A stretch of DNA of 64,000 nucleotides from contig NZ_CP102428.1 of the NCBI RefSeq assembly GCF_024652905.1, forward strand, positions 136,501-200,500, in the 5' to 3' direction. The stretch comes from Pseudomonas oryzihabitans (lineage in GTDB: Bacteria > Pseudomonadota > Gammaproteobacteria > Pseudomonadales > Pseudomonadaceae). Under the pieces are notes generated by a model. It had not been told where the DNA came from and ran no database searches. It saw only the letters and a program-made list of their open reading frames with translations. Of the stretch, positions 26,719-35,073 are shown in pieces; the stretch's first letter is position 1; each line of letters starts with the position of its first letter. Position numbers and translations under genes: made by a program.

Positions 26719-28007
26719 GCCTGCTCTCCTGCCAGCTGGCGCAACGCCTTGGCGAAGAAGTCGCGGCTGCCGAAGTTGCCGGACTTGAGCGCCAGGGCCA
26801 GGGGTTCGCCCGCGACCTGGCCGAGGGTGGCCGGCACGCCCGGATCGATCTGGGCGCCGATGCGCAGGCTTTGCACGCCCAGGGCCTGGACCACGGCGCC
26901 GGAGGTCTCGCCACCGGCCACCACCAGACGGCGTACGCCTTGGTCGAACAGGCCGCGGGCGATCAGGCCGAGGGCGCGTTCCACCAGTTCACCGGCGCGC
27001 GCCACGCCCAGCTCGCGCTGGATGGCCTTGACCTCGTCGGCGGGACTGGTGGCATAGATGAGCACGGCCTGGCCCTGCTCGCGCGCCCAGGCGAGGGCGG
27101 CGTCGATACTGTCGTCACCCCGGGCCAGGGCCAGCGGGTCCAGGCGCAGGGCCGGGCGACCGGCTTCCAGCCAGGCGGCGACCTGGCCATTGGTGGCCTG
27201 GGAAGCGCTGCCGGCCAGCACGGCTTCGCCACCGGCGGGCAGCGCCAGGGCGGCAGCGTCATGGGCCTGGAGCAGGCCGGCGCGGCGGAAATTCTCCGGC
27301 AGGCCCTGGGCGATGCCCGAGCCGCCGGTGACCAGGGGCAACTCGGCACAGGCCGCGCCCAGGGTATGCAGGTCGGCGTCGGACAGGGCATCGGCGATGG
27401 CCAGGCGATGACCCGAAGTACGCAGTTCGGCGATGGCCGCGCGCACGGCCTCGGGGCCCTTGGCGACCTGATCGTAGCGCAGCAGCCCTACCTTGCCGCG
27501 GCTCTGCGCCTGCAGCACCCGCACCAGGTTGGCGTCGCCCATGGGCGTCAGCGGGTGATGCTGCATGCCGGATTCGCTGAGCAGCTGGTCCTGCACGAAC
27601 AGATGGCCGCGGAACAGGGTGCGCCCGGTTTCCGGGAAGGCCGGGCAGGCCAGGGTGAAATCGCAGTCCAGCGCCTCCTGCAGCGCCTCGGCCACCGGGC
27701 CGATGTTGCCTTCGGCGGTGGAATCGAAGGTCGAGCAGTACTTGAAGAAGAACTGCCGGCAGCCGCGCTGGCGCAGCCAGGCGAGGGCGGCCAGGGATTC
27801 GCTCACCGCCTCGGCGGTCGGCGTGGTGCGGGATTTCAACGCCACCACCACGGCATCGGCCGCTTCGAGTTCGGCGTCGGCCGTGGGCACGCCGATCACC
27901 TGCACGGTGCGCATGCCGCCGCGCACCAGCATGTTGGCGAGATCGGTGGCGCCGGTGAAGTCGTCGGCGATGCAGCCCAGCAGCGGGCGGGTCTCGGTCT
28001 GGCTCAT
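26715..28007 (-). CDS. otnK: 3-oxo-tetronate 4-kinase (DUF1537/four-carbon acid sugar kinase)
   Basis: The 430-residue protein has the two-domain four-carbon-acid-sugar-kinase layout. The N-terminal domain shows LLGCIADDFTGATDLANMLV, FFKYCSTFDSTAEGNIGPV and ACPAFPETGRTLFRGHLFV. The C-terminal nucleotide-binding domain shows VAGGETSGAVVQALGV and ALALKSGNFGSRDFF. It phosphorylates 3-oxo-tetronate before decarboxylation by OtnC. ATG 28007 (MSQTETRP) is preferred because GGAG lies nine bases upstream; a GTG at 28016 overlaps the ltnD stop. Confidence 0.93.
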   Translation of the reverse strand: MSQTETRPLLGCIADDFTGATDLANMLVRGGMRTVQVIGVPTADAELEAADAVVVALKSRTTPTAEAVSESLAALAWLRQRGCRQFFFKYCSTFDSTAEGNIGPVAEALQEALDCDFTLACPAFPETGRTLFRGHLFVQDQLLSESGMQHHPLTPMGDANLVRVLQAQSRGKVGLLRYDQVAKGPEAVRAAIAELRTSGHRLAIADALSDADLHTLGAACAELPLVTGGSGIAQGLPENFRRAGLLQAHDAAALALPAGGEAVLAGSASQATNGQVAAWLEAGRPALRLDPLALARGDDSIDAALAWAREQGQAVLIYATSPADEVKAIQRELGVARAGELVERALGLIARGLFDQGVRRLVVAGGETSGAVVQALGVQSLRIGAQIDPGVPATLGQVAGEPLALALKSGNFGSRDFFAKALRQLAGEQA

Positions 28008-28012
28008 GGGGC

Positions 28013-28906
28013 TCACTCCGCGGCCTTGGGCAGCTCGATGCCCGGGAAGATCTTGATCACGGCCGAGTCGTCTTCACGACCGAAGCCCGCGGTGGAGGCC
28101 TGCATGAACATCTGGTGGGCGGTGGCCGACAGCGGCAGCGGGAATTTCGAGGTGCGCGCGGTATCCAGCACCAGGCCCAGGTCCTTGACGAAGATGTCCA
28201 CGGCGGACAGTGGCGTGTAGTCGGCCTTGAGGATGTGCGGCACGCGATTCTCGAACATCCAGGAATTGCCGGCGCTGTGGGTGATGACCTCGTAGAGGGC
28301 GTCCGGGTCGACGCCTTCGCGCAGGCCCAGGGCCATGGCCTCGGCGGAGGCGGCGATGTGCACCCCGGCCAGCAGCTGGTTGATGATCTTGACCTTGGAA
28401 CCCTGGCCGGGCGCATCGCCCAGGCGATAGACCTTGCCGGCCATGGCGGCCAGGACCGCTTCGCCCTTGGCATAGGCCTCGGCGGTACCGGAGGTCATCA
28501 TGGTCATCTCGCCGCTGGCGGCCTTGGCCGCGCCGCCGGAGAGCGGGGCGTCCAAGAGCAGGATGCCGCGCTCGGCCAGGCGCTCGCCCAGCTCGACGGC
28601 GTAGGCCGGGGCCACGGTGGCGCAGGCGATCACCAGGCTGCCCGGCCGCAGGGCAGAGGCGGCGCCGCCTTCACCAAACAGCACCGCCTCGGTCTGCTCG
28701 GCGTTGACCACCACGGTGATCAGGATGTCGCAGCTGTCGGCCAGGGCCGCGGGCGAGGTGCAGGCCACGCCGCCTTCGCTGGCGAAGCTTTCCAGCACGC
28801 TGGCGCGCACGTCACAAGCATGCACGGCGAAACCCGCGCGCAGCAGCGAACGGGCGACGCCCAGACCCATGGCCCCGAGGCCGATGACACCGACGTTGTC
28901 TTGCAT
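28013..28906 (-). CDS. ltnD: L-threonate dehydrogenase (beta-hydroxyacid dehydrogenase family)
   Basis: The 297-residue protein is a 3-hydroxyisobutyrate dehydrogenase-type enzyme. It has an N-terminal Rossmann motif (VGVIGLGAMGLGVARSLLRA), the substrate loop DAPLSGGAAKAASGEMTMM, and the catalytic lysine in GSKVKIINQLLAGVHIA. In the operon it would oxidise L-threonate at C2 to 2-oxo-tetronate. D-erythronate dehydrogenases are close paralogues, so the isomer is inferred from otnI being present, as in the L-threonate pathway. Confidence 0.9.
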   Translation of the reverse strand: MQDNVGVIGLGAMGLGVARSLLRAGFAVHACDVRASVLESFASEGGVACTSPAALADSCDILITVVVNAEQTEAVLFGEGGAASALRPGSLVIACATVAPAYAVELGERLAERGILLLDAPLSGGAAKAASGEMTMMTSGTAEAYAKGEAVLAAMAGKVYRLGDAPGQGSKVKIINQLLAGVHIAASAEAMALGLREGVDPDALYEVITHSAGNSWMFENRVPHILKADYTPLSAVDIFVKDLGLVLDTARTSKFPLPLSATAHQMFMQASTAGFGREDDSAVIKIFPGIELPKAAE

Positions 28907-28929
28907 CTTGTTGTTCTCCGTAAAAAAGG

Positions 28930-29634
28930 TCAGGCGAAGCCGGCCTGCCGCAGGCGGCGGGCGGCGTTGTAGATGTGCTGGCGGGCGGCGTTGGCGGCGG
29001 CCAGGGGATCGCCGAGGCGGATGGCGGCGACGATGGCCTGGTGTTCTTCATGCACCTGGCGGGAGAAGTCCTCGCGCCGCGCCTCGTTGGTGCGGGTGAT
29101 GCGCGTGGCCGTCTCCAGGTACTGGCTGACGAATTCCAGGGTCTTGATGAAGTAGGGGTTGCCGGCGGCCTGGGCGATGGTGCGGTGGAAGGCCACGTCG
29201 GCGCGTACCCCGTCATGGCCGTCGGCGACCTCTTCGTCGATGGCCGCCAGGGCCTCGTCGATGGCCACCAGGTCGGCTTCGCTGCGGTTGATGGCGGCCT
29301 CGGAGGCGATTTCCGCCTCGACGGCGCGGCGCAGGGCCAGCAGGTGGAAGACGCTGCCGGGCAGGCTGGCTTCGTCGGCGTCGATGCGCAGCGGGCGGAT
29401 GCTGGCGTGGGTGGTGACGAAGATGCCGCGCCCTTGCTGGGGCTGCAGCACCCCTTCGTTCTTCAGCCGCGAGATGGCTTCGCGCACTACGGTACGGCTG
29501 ACGCCGAAGGCTTCGGAGAGCAGGGCTTCGCTGGGGATCTTGCTTCCGGGGGCGAAAACACCGGCTTCAATCTTGTCCAGCAGTTGCTGAGCGACGTTAT
29601 CGCTCAGGACATTGGCGGGGACCTTGGCGAACAT
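28930..29634 (-). CDS. GntR-family regulator, FCD (FadR) subfamily
   Basis: The regulator of about 234 residues has an N-terminal winged HTH (KIPSEALLSEAFGVSRTVVR, EGVLQPQQGRGIFV) and a C-terminal all-helical FCD ligand domain with ADVAFHRTIAQAAGNPYF and HEEHQAIVAAI, whose Asp/His residues bind a metal. It heads the threonate operon and most likely represses it until a tetronate-type acid binds. The start at 29634 has an AGG-containing ribosome-binding site. An ATG at 29667, adding MTTLQPQQQVS, lacks one and would lie inside the putative operator. Confidence 0.85.
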   Translation of the reverse strand: MFAKVPANVLSDNVAQQLLDKIEAGVFAPGSKIPSEALLSEAFGVSRTVVREAISRLKNEGVLQPQQGRGIFVTTHASIRPLRIDADEASLPGSVFHLLALRRAVEAEIASEAAINRSEADLVAIDEALAAIDEEVADGHDGVRADVAFHRTIAQAAGNPYFIKTLEFVSQYLETATRITRTNEARREDFSRQVHEEHQAIVAAIRLGDPLAAANAARQHIYNAARRLRQAGFA

Positions 29635-29654
29635 GGAGACCTGCTGTTGTGGTT

Positions 29655-29680
29655 GTAAGGTTGTCATACAGGTTGTGGCG
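29655..29680. promoter_or_regulatory. Possible GntR operator of the threonate operon
   Basis: TTGTCATACA (29661-29670) lies within a GGTTGTCATACAGGTTGTGG context and resembles the short TTGT-N3-ACAA palindromes bound by FCD-type GntR regulators. One half is imperfect. The site sits just upstream of the favoured regulator start, where autoregulation would be expected. Confidence 0.35.
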
Positions 29681-29788
29681 CTACTCTCTCATAGCCTTTT
29701 GGCTTTGTGTAGTGGTTTGGCAAAGGCACTACGAGATTTTTGTGACGGCTTCGCTAGGTACAAGACCCAGGCTAGAGCACTTGTGAAC

Positions 29789-29803
29789 TGTTATAATATA
29801 ACA
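29789..29803. promoter_or_regulatory. Zur box upstream of dksA2
   Basis: TGTTATAATATAACA is a 15-base palindrome identical to the gammaproteobacterial Zur consensus core (GTTATAATATAAC). It overlaps a TATAAT -10 hexamer 24 bases before the dksA2 start. Binding of zinc-loaded Zur would block the promoter and release it under zinc starvation. Confidence 0.85.
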
Positions 29804-29826
29804 TTTATGTCGAGGAGCGCTGTCGT

Positions 29827-30231
29827 ATGACCCCTGAAGAACTCTTGGCCCAACCCGAGTCGGCCTATATGAACGAGGCCCAGCGCGACTTCTTTCGCCG
29901 GCTGCTGCTCGATCAGCGTGGCGATCTGCAGCGGCTGATCGACGAGCAGGTGGAAGACCTGCGCGGCATGGACGCCCATGGCGATCCCGCCGATGTCGGT
30001 AACGCCGAGCAGCAGCGGCAATGGCAACTGCGCCAGCTGGAACGGGAGAAGAAGCTGCTGGACAAGATCGACGAGGCCCTGGAGCGTCTGGCCCGTGATG
30101 AGTATGGGTGGTGCGAGGAGACCGGCGAACCCATTGGCCTGGCACGGCTGCTGCTGAGACCCACCGCCACCCTTGGCGTCGAAGCCAAGGAACGCCAGGA
30201 GCAGCGCGAGCGGCATATGCAGTCGTCGTGA
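29827..30231 (+). CDS. dksA2: Zinc-independent DksA paralogue DksA2
   Basis: The 134-residue DksA/TraR protein binds RNA polymerase in the secondary channel and works with ppGpp. Its globular domain keeps the fold (YGWCEETGEPIGLARLLLRP) but not the zinc finger: of the four cysteine positions of DksA only Cys96 remains, the others being Thr99, Gly117 and Ala120. That is the hallmark of the zinc-independent DksA2 of P. aeruginosa, which replaces DksA when zinc is scarce. At the coiled-coil tip the two acidic residues (Asp53, Asp56) are kept, while the position of DksA Ala76 is Gly58. The Zur box upstream supports this role strongly. Confidence 0.92.
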   Translation: MTPEELLAQPESAYMNEAQRDFFRRLLLDQRGDLQRLIDEQVEDLRGMDAHGDPADVGNAEQQRQWQLRQLEREKKLLDKIDEALERLARDEYGWCEETGEPIGLARLLLRPTATLGVEAKERQEQRERHMQSS

Positions 30232-30249
30232 GGGTGCGGTGACTGGGCT

Positions 30250-30310
30250 TTCCCTCACCCCAGCCCTCTCCCGAGGGGAGAGGGGGCGGTATGGCGCAGG
30301 AAGGGTCGCC
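30250..30310. repeat. C-rich palindrome downstream of dksA2
   Basis: CCCTCTCCC (30264-30272) and GGGAGAGGG (30276-30284) form a 9-bp hairpin preceded by TCCCTCACCCCAG, a copy of the dispersed element also seen at 3.8-3.95, 14.9-15.4 and 57.5 kb. It may act as a transcription terminator for dksA2, although no U-run follows. Confidence 0.65.
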
Positions 30311-30907
30311 CGTAGGTTGGGCTGAGACGACTCCATCGTCGAAGCCCAACAGAGCAAGGCCGAGCACGGTACCGTTAGGCTTCGCTGACGCTCAGCCAAA
30401 CCTACGAAAGCCGTTGCGCCTCGAACCACTGGCCGTAGGTTGGGTTGAGACAGCTCCATCGTCGAAGCCCAACAGAGCAAGGTCGAGCACGGTACCGTTG
30501 GGCTTCGCTGACGCTCAACCCAACCTACGCAAGACATTGCGCCTCGAACCACTGGGCGTAGGTTGGGTTGAGACGGCTCCATCGTCGAAGCCCAACAGGC
30601 AGACTCGAACGTGGCACCGTTGGGCTTCGCTGGCGCTCAACCCAACCTACGCAAACCGCTGCGCCTCGAACCCTGGCCCGTAGGTTGGGCTGAGACGGCT
30701 CCATCGTCGAAGCCCAACAGGCAGACTCGTAATAGGCACCGTTGGGCTTCGCTGATGCTCAACCCAACCTACGCAAACCGCTGCACCTTGAACCCTGGCC
30801 CGTAGGTTGGGCTGAGACGGCTCCATCGTCGAAGCCCAACAGGCAAACTCGAACGTGGCATCGTTGGCTTCGCTGACGCTCAACCCAACCTACGCGAGCC
30901 GTTGCGC
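30311..30907. repeat. Five-unit tandem array of GTAGGTTGGG elements (period 122-123 bp) at the pdxY 3' end
   Basis: Units start at 30311, 30434, 30557, 30679 and 30801. Each has a left half GTAGGTTGGGYTGAGACRGC...CGAAGCCCAAC, a spacer of about 25 bases, a right half GTTGGGCTTCG...CTCAACCCAACCTACG, and a linker ending GCCGTTGCGCCTCGAAC. That linker is, read on the minus strand, the last 18 or so bases of pdxY (encoding FEAQRL). The final unit merges into pdxY itself. Open frames here are repeat translations. Confidence 0.9.
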
Positions 30908-31783
30908 CTCGAACAGCTCGCCTGGTCGCACGATTTGCTCGCGGGCGGCGATTAGCGGCAGGTCGCGGCTGCCGGGAGCGGTGCGGGCGACCAGGGCGTA
31001 GAGGGCGCTGACCGCATGGGACGCCGCGGCGGGCGTGGACTGGCCGTTCAGCAACTGGCCGAGCAGCACCGCCGAGAAGACGTCACCCATGCCGTTGGGC
31101 AGCGGTTGCAGGTCCAGGTAGGGCGTCTGCACCAGCCAGGCATCTTGGCTTTCCACCACTAAGGTACTGAGGACGTCGGCGGGCAGGTCCGGGGTGCGCA
31201 GGCTGGTGATGACGATGGTCGCGGGGCCCGGCTGACCAGGGCGGCCAAGCAACAGGCGGGCGGCGCTCACGGCGTCGGCGGTATCCGCCAGCGGCTGCCC
31301 GTGCAGCAATTCGAATTCGTACTGGTTGGGGGTAATCAGGCTGGCCTGTTCGATGGCGCGGCGGCGCAGGAAGTCGGGGATGCCCGGACGCACGAAGATG
31401 CCGCGACCGACATCGCCCATCACCGGATCGCAGAGGTAGTGCAGATCGCTGCGCTGGCGACGGATCTCCTGGACCACGCCCAGGATCACCTCGCCGATGG
31501 CGGCGTCGCCCAGGTAGCCGGAGAGCACCGCTACGCAGCGCTCCAGCACGCCGCGGGCGCGCAGGCCGTCGAGCACGTCGTGGATGTGTTCGGGCGGAAA
31601 GACCTGGCCCTTGAATTCGCCGTAGCCGGTGTGATTGGAGAACTGCACCGTGTTGACCACCACCGGCTGCAGGCCGAGCAGTTGCAGCGGCAGGGTGGCG
31701 GCGGCGTTGCCGACGTGGCCATAGGCGACATGGGACTGGATGGACAGCACCAGCGGCGGCTGGGCGGGCAGGGTGGCGGGCAT
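30890..31783 (-). CDS. pdxY: Pyridoxal kinase PdxY
   Basis: The 297-residue ribokinase-fold enzyme phosphorylates pyridoxal in the vitamin B6 salvage pathway. Typical motifs are SIQSHVAYGHVGNAAATLPL, NTVQFSNHTGYG, AVLSGYLGDA, YLCDPVMGD and the anion-hole/catalytic region LPNGMGDVFSAVLLG (Asp as base). ATG 31783 (MPATLPAQPP) follows AGGTGA; a GTG three codons upstream is less likely. The stop codon TAG at 30890-30892 is formed by the terminal CGTAGG of the palindromic element, so the element directly abuts or completes the gene. Confidence 0.93.
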   Translation of the reverse strand: MPATLPAQPPLVLSIQSHVAYGHVGNAAATLPLQLLGLQPVVVNTVQFSNHTGYGEFKGQVFPPEHIHDVLDGLRARGVLERCVAVLSGYLGDAAIGEVILGVVQEIRRQRSDLHYLCDPVMGDVGRGIFVRPGIPDFLRRRAIEQASLITPNQYEFELLHGQPLADTADAVSAARLLLGRPGQPGPATIVITSLRTPDLPADVLSTLVVESQDAWLVQTPYLDLQPLPNGMGDVFSAVLLGQLLNGQSTPAAASHAVSALYALVARTAPGSRDLPLIAAREQIVRPGELFEAQRLA

Positions 31784-31981
31784 GGCGGTCACCTGGGCAG
31801 CGGGCTCGCGATCCGAGCCGAAAACGAAAGGTCTTTGCAGCTTACCCCAGCCCTTCCGGCGAACCCTAACCCGGCTGCGGCGGTCTGCATCGGCAGTGCG
31901 GATCGCTACCTGCGCCAGGTCGTTTGGCTGGCTACACTGGAGCGGCTGTCATCCACCTCTGGCCCCAAGGAGAAACGGGGA

Positions 31982-32419
31982 ATGTCCGAGCTTCGCTTCG
32001 CACGTCTGGTGTTGGGTCTGCAGGCCCTGGTCTGGTTTGGACTCGCCCTGGCGCACTGGTTCTACCCCTACGAGATGGCCAATGCCCGTGGCATGGTGCT
32101 GATGGATTCGGCGTCGGTGGCCGAGGCGCGGGTCTGGTATGGCGGCATGCAGTTCGCCCTGGCGCTGTTCGCCGTGCTGGCCTTTCGCCGGGCGGAATGG
32201 CTGTCGGCCGGCCTGCTGCTGGTGGCCTTCGTGCAGCTGACGCTGTTCGTGGTGCGGCTGATCAGCGGCGTGCTGGGCGAATCGGCCACCGCCGAGCTGG
32301 ATCTCTATTCCCAGGGCTATCGCCTGATCATCGGCATCCTGGCCCTGTTGGCGCTGCGCGCCCACCGCCGCCACGAGCAGCGGGAGCTGGAGAATCGCCG
32401 GATCTACCAGGGCCAGTGA
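31982..32419 (+). CDS. Four-segment membrane protein, DUF4345-like
   Basis: The 145-residue inner-membrane protein has about four hydrophobic helices. ARGMVLMDSASVAEARVWYG at the first periplasmic loop and a basic/acidic tail (RAHRRHEQRELENRRIYQGQ) are typical of DUF4345-type small membrane proteins. The function is unknown. ATG 31982 is preceded by AAGGAG at slightly long spacing. It converges with finR, whose stop is adjacent. Confidence 0.72.
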   Translation: MSELRFARLVLGLQALVWFGLALAHWFYPYEMANARGMVLMDSASVAEARVWYGGMQFALALFAVLAFRRAEWLSAGLLLVAFVQLTLFVVRLISGVLGESATAELDLYSQGYRLIIGILALLALRAHRRHEQRELENRRIYQGQ

Positions 32420-33349
32420 TCAGTGGGATCGGGGCCGCGCGGTGTCGATCTGATCGCTGCGGCTCAGGCCCTGGGTGAGCTGGCGGCAGAGGTCGAGGAA
32501 TTCGACCATGGCCCCGGTCTGGTACTTCTGCTTGTGCCAGATGAAGCAGAACTGGCGACGCAGATCCAGGGTCGGGGTGGCGATGGGCACCAGGGTGCCG
32601 CGGGCGAAGGCGTCGCGCAGCGCCAGCCGCGACAGGCAGCCGATGCCCAGCCCCGACTCCACCGCCCGCAGGATGGCCTCGGTGTGCTCCAGCTCCAGGC
32701 GCACGTCCAGCGGCTGGGCGTGATGCCGCATGGCCTGGTCGAAGGTCAGGCGGGTGCCGGAGCCCTGTTCGCGGAGGATCCAGGCCTGGGCTTCCAGCTC
32801 GGCCTGGGTGGCCTGCTTTCCTGCCAGGGCGTGCCCAGGCGCGCAGAACACCACCAGTTCGTCTTCGATCCAGGGCTGCACCTCCAGATCCGGATGCTGG
32901 CAATCGCCTTCGATCAGACCGAGGTCGATGTCATGGTTGGCGATGCGCTGCACCACGCTGGCGGTGTTGTGCACGTGCAGCCGCACCCGGCAGTCGGGAT
33001 GGCGCTGCATGAAGTCGCCCAGCAGCAGGGTGGCCAGGTAGTTGCCGATGGTGAGGGTCGCGCCGACCTCCAGGGAGCCGAAGCCGGTCTTGCCGCGCAG
33101 CAGGTTTTCCACCTCGGCGCTGCGGTCGAGCAGGGCCACCGCCTTGGGCAGCAGCTGACGGCCCAGGGCGTTGAGCGTCAAACGCTTGCCGGCGCGGTCG
33201 AACACCCGGCAGTCGAATTGCCGTTCCAGTTCGCCCAGGGCGGTACTGGTGGCCGACTGCGACAGACTGAGCGCCTCGGCCGCGCGGGAAACGCTTTCCT
33301 GGCGGGCCACGGCGACGAAGACCTCGAGTTGACGCAACGTGAATCTCAT
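32420..33349 (-). CDS. finR: LysR-family regulator FinR
   Basis: The 309-residue LysR-type regulator has an N-terminal HTH (TLRQLEVFVAVARQESVSRA, SLSQSATSTALGELERQFDC) and a substrate-binding-like C-terminal domain. It lies divergent to fpr, the arrangement known in P. putida and P. aeruginosa, where FinR activates fpr under superoxide and sulfite stress. The assignment rests on this neighbourhood as well as on the sequence. ATG 33349 begins MRFTLRQLEVF. Confidence 0.88.
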   Translation of the reverse strand: MRFTLRQLEVFVAVARQESVSRAAEALSLSQSATSTALGELERQFDCRVFDRAGKRLTLNALGRQLLPKAVALLDRSAEVENLLRGKTGFGSLEVGATLTIGNYLATLLLGDFMQRHPDCRVRLHVHNTASVVQRIANHDIDLGLIEGDCQHPDLEVQPWIEDELVVFCAPGHALAGKQATQAELEAQAWILREQGSGTRLTFDQAMRHHAQPLDVRLELEHTEAILRAVESGLGIGCLSRLALRDAFARGTLVPIATPTLDLRRQFCFIWHKQKYQTGAMVEFLDLCRQLTQGLSRSDQIDTARPRSH

Positions 33350-33361
33350 ATCTGCCTTTTG

Positions 33362-33410
33362 GATAACCTATATTCGAATTATTCATTTCACGGATATTTT
33401 GTCCCTCTAT
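33362..33410. promoter_or_regulatory. finR-fpr divergent operator region
   Basis: The 120-base AT-rich interval contains ATAACCTATATTCGAATTAT (about 33363-33382), with inverted ATAA/TTAT ends spaced like a LysR T-N11-A site. It is the expected place for FinR binding. The exact bases are inferred. Confidence 0.5.
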
Positions 33411-33469
33411 AAACTGTCGCGCAATTTCTATCCAGCCCCGGGCTGTACCGATTTTTCCTGGAGTCATCG

Positions 33470-34249
33470 ATGAGCAACCTGTACACCGAGCGCGTCCTGA
33501 GCGTTCATCACTGGAACGATACCCTGTTCAGCTTCAAGACCACCCGCAATGCGGGCCTGCGTTTCGAAAACGGTCAGTTCGTGATGATCGGCCTGGAAAC
33601 CGAAGGCGGTCGTCCGCTGATGCGCGCCTACAGCATCGCCAGCCCCAACTACGAAGAGCACCTGGAGTTCTTCAGCATCAAGGTGCCGGACGGCCCCCTG
33701 ACCTCGCGCCTGCAGCACCTCAAGGAAGGCGACAACCTGATGGTCAGCCGCAAGCCCACCGGCACTCTGATCCTCAGCGACCTCAAGCCCGCCAAGCACC
33801 TCTATCTGCTGAGCACCGGCACCGGCATGGCGCCCTTCCTGAGCACCATTCAGGATCCGGAAACCTACGAGCGCTTCGAGAAGGTGATCCTGGTCCACGG
33901 CGTGCGCTACGTGAACGAGCTGGCCTATGCCGACTTCATCACCAAGACCCTGCCGGAGCACGAGTTCATCGGCGACCTGGTGCGCGAGAAGCTGATCTAC
34001 TACCCCCTGGTCACCCGCGAGGAATTCCGCAACCAGGGTCGCCAGACCGACCTGATGCGCAGCGGCAAGCTGTTCGAGGACATCGGCCTGCCGCCGATCA
34101 ATCCGCAGGACGACCGCGCCATGATCTGCGGTAGCCCGAGCATGCTGGACGAGACCAGCGCCGTGCTGAACGAATTCGGCCTGACCATCTCGCCACGCAT
34201 GGGCGATCCGGGCGACTACCTGATCGAGCGCGCCTTCGTCGAGAAGTAA
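33470..34249 (+). CDS. fpr: Ferredoxin-NADP(+) reductase
   Basis: The 259-residue bacterial subclass FNR moves electrons between NADPH and ferredoxin or flavodoxin in the cytoplasm and helps in oxidative stress and iron recycling. FAD-binding RPLMRAYSIASPNYEEHLEF, the NADP-binding STGTGMAPFLSTI and the C-terminal CGSPSMLDET and RAFVEK ending are all present. The length is as expected. It is divergent from finR and followed by a strong terminator. Confidence 0.96.
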   Translation: MSNLYTERVLSVHHWNDTLFSFKTTRNAGLRFENGQFVMIGLETEGGRPLMRAYSIASPNYEEHLEFFSIKVPDGPLTSRLQHLKEGDNLMVSRKPTGTLILSDLKPAKHLYLLSTGTGMAPFLSTIQDPETYERFEKVILVHGVRYVNELAYADFITKTLPEHEFIGDLVREKLIYYPLVTREEFRNQGRQTDLMRSGKLFEDIGLPPINPQDDRAMICGSPSMLDETSAVLNEFGLTISPRMGDPGDYLIERAFVEK

Positions 34250-34264
34250 CGCGAGCAGACTCCG

Positions 34265-34292
34265 CGAAAACCCGCCCTCCGGCGGGTTTTTC
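34265..34292 (+). terminator. Intrinsic terminator after fpr
   Basis: AAAACCCGCC and GGCGGGTTTT form a 10-bp stem around CTCC, ending in a T-run (TTTTTCGTTT). It lies 18 bases after the fpr stop. Confidence 0.92.
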
Positions 34293-34386
34293 GTTTCCAC
34301 GACCCGGCGGGCTGAACTCCCCCGGCGCCGGGCCGGTCGGTTGCTGCAAGGCGTGTCATGGCGACACGCTATTGCCGGGAGTCCCC

Positions 34387-35073
34387 ATGAAGCCCTATGT
34401 GATCTGCCATATGATGTCGTCGGTCGACGGTCACGCCCTCACCGATGGCTGGGACCGCGCCGTCAAGAAGCAGGCCGATGCCACCTACGAGCGCCTGGCC
34501 GAGCGCTTTGAATTCGACGCCTGGGCCTGTGGCCGGGTGACCATGGAAGAGATCGCCCACGGCGAGGGCTATCCCACCGGCGTCGCCCAGGCGCCCATCC
34601 CGCGCACCCATCATTTCGCCCGGCGCGACGCGAGCAAGTACGCCATCGCCATCGATCCCCAGGGCAAGGTGGCCTGGAAGAAGAACGAGGCCCTGGATTC
34701 CCATGTGGTGGCAGTGCTCACCGAAGGGGTGAGCGACGACTACCTGGCCCACCTGCAGAACATCGGCGCTTCCTATGTCTTCGGCGGCAAGGACGAACTG
34801 GATCTGAGGGCCGTGCTGGAGCTGCTGAACGCCGAACTGGGCATCGAGCGCCTGGTGGTGGAGGGCGGTCCCCACGTCAGCGGCTCCTTTGTCGCCGCCG
34901 GCTTGGTGGACGAGATCAGCGTGCTGATCATTCCGCTGGTGGACGGTCGCGGCGCCCATCCGGCGTCCTTCGAGATCGCCGAGCGGGCCTGGCAGCAGCC
35001 GCTCTACCTCACGTTGGATTCGGCCGAAGCCCAGGACGACGGCAGCGTCTGGCTGCGCTATCGGCGCGGTTAG
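34387..35073 (+). CDS. RibD C-terminal/dihydrofolate reductase-fold protein
   Basis: The 228-residue cytoplasmic protein has the reductase fold of the RibD C-terminal domain: YVICHMMSSVDGHALTDGWD, FDAWACGRVTMEEIAHG, VFGGKDELDLRAVLELL, IERLVVEGGPHVSGSFVAAG and LIIPLVDGRG. The deaminase domain of full RibD is missing, so it is a stand-alone NADPH-dependent reductase whose substrate is unknown; the main ribD is presumably elsewhere. ATG 34387 follows GGGAG. Its stop overlaps the convergent GGDEF-EAL gene by four bases. Confidence 0.82.
   Translation: MKPYVICHMMSSVDGHALTDGWDRAVKKQADATYERLAERFEFDAWACGRVTMEEIAHGEGYPTGVAQAPIPRTHHFARRDASKYAIAIDPQGKVAWKKNEALDSHVVAVLTEGVSDDYLAHLQNIGASYVFGGKDELDLRAVLELLNAELGIERLVVEGGPHVSGSFVAAGLVDEISVLIIPLVDGRGAHPASFEIAERAWQQPLYLTLDSAEAQDDGSVWLRYRRG

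Noticed and set aside
30311-30907. CRISPR-like regular array
   Set aside because: Units are about 122 bases with internal palindromes and near-identical linkers, there are no unique spacers and no cas genes.
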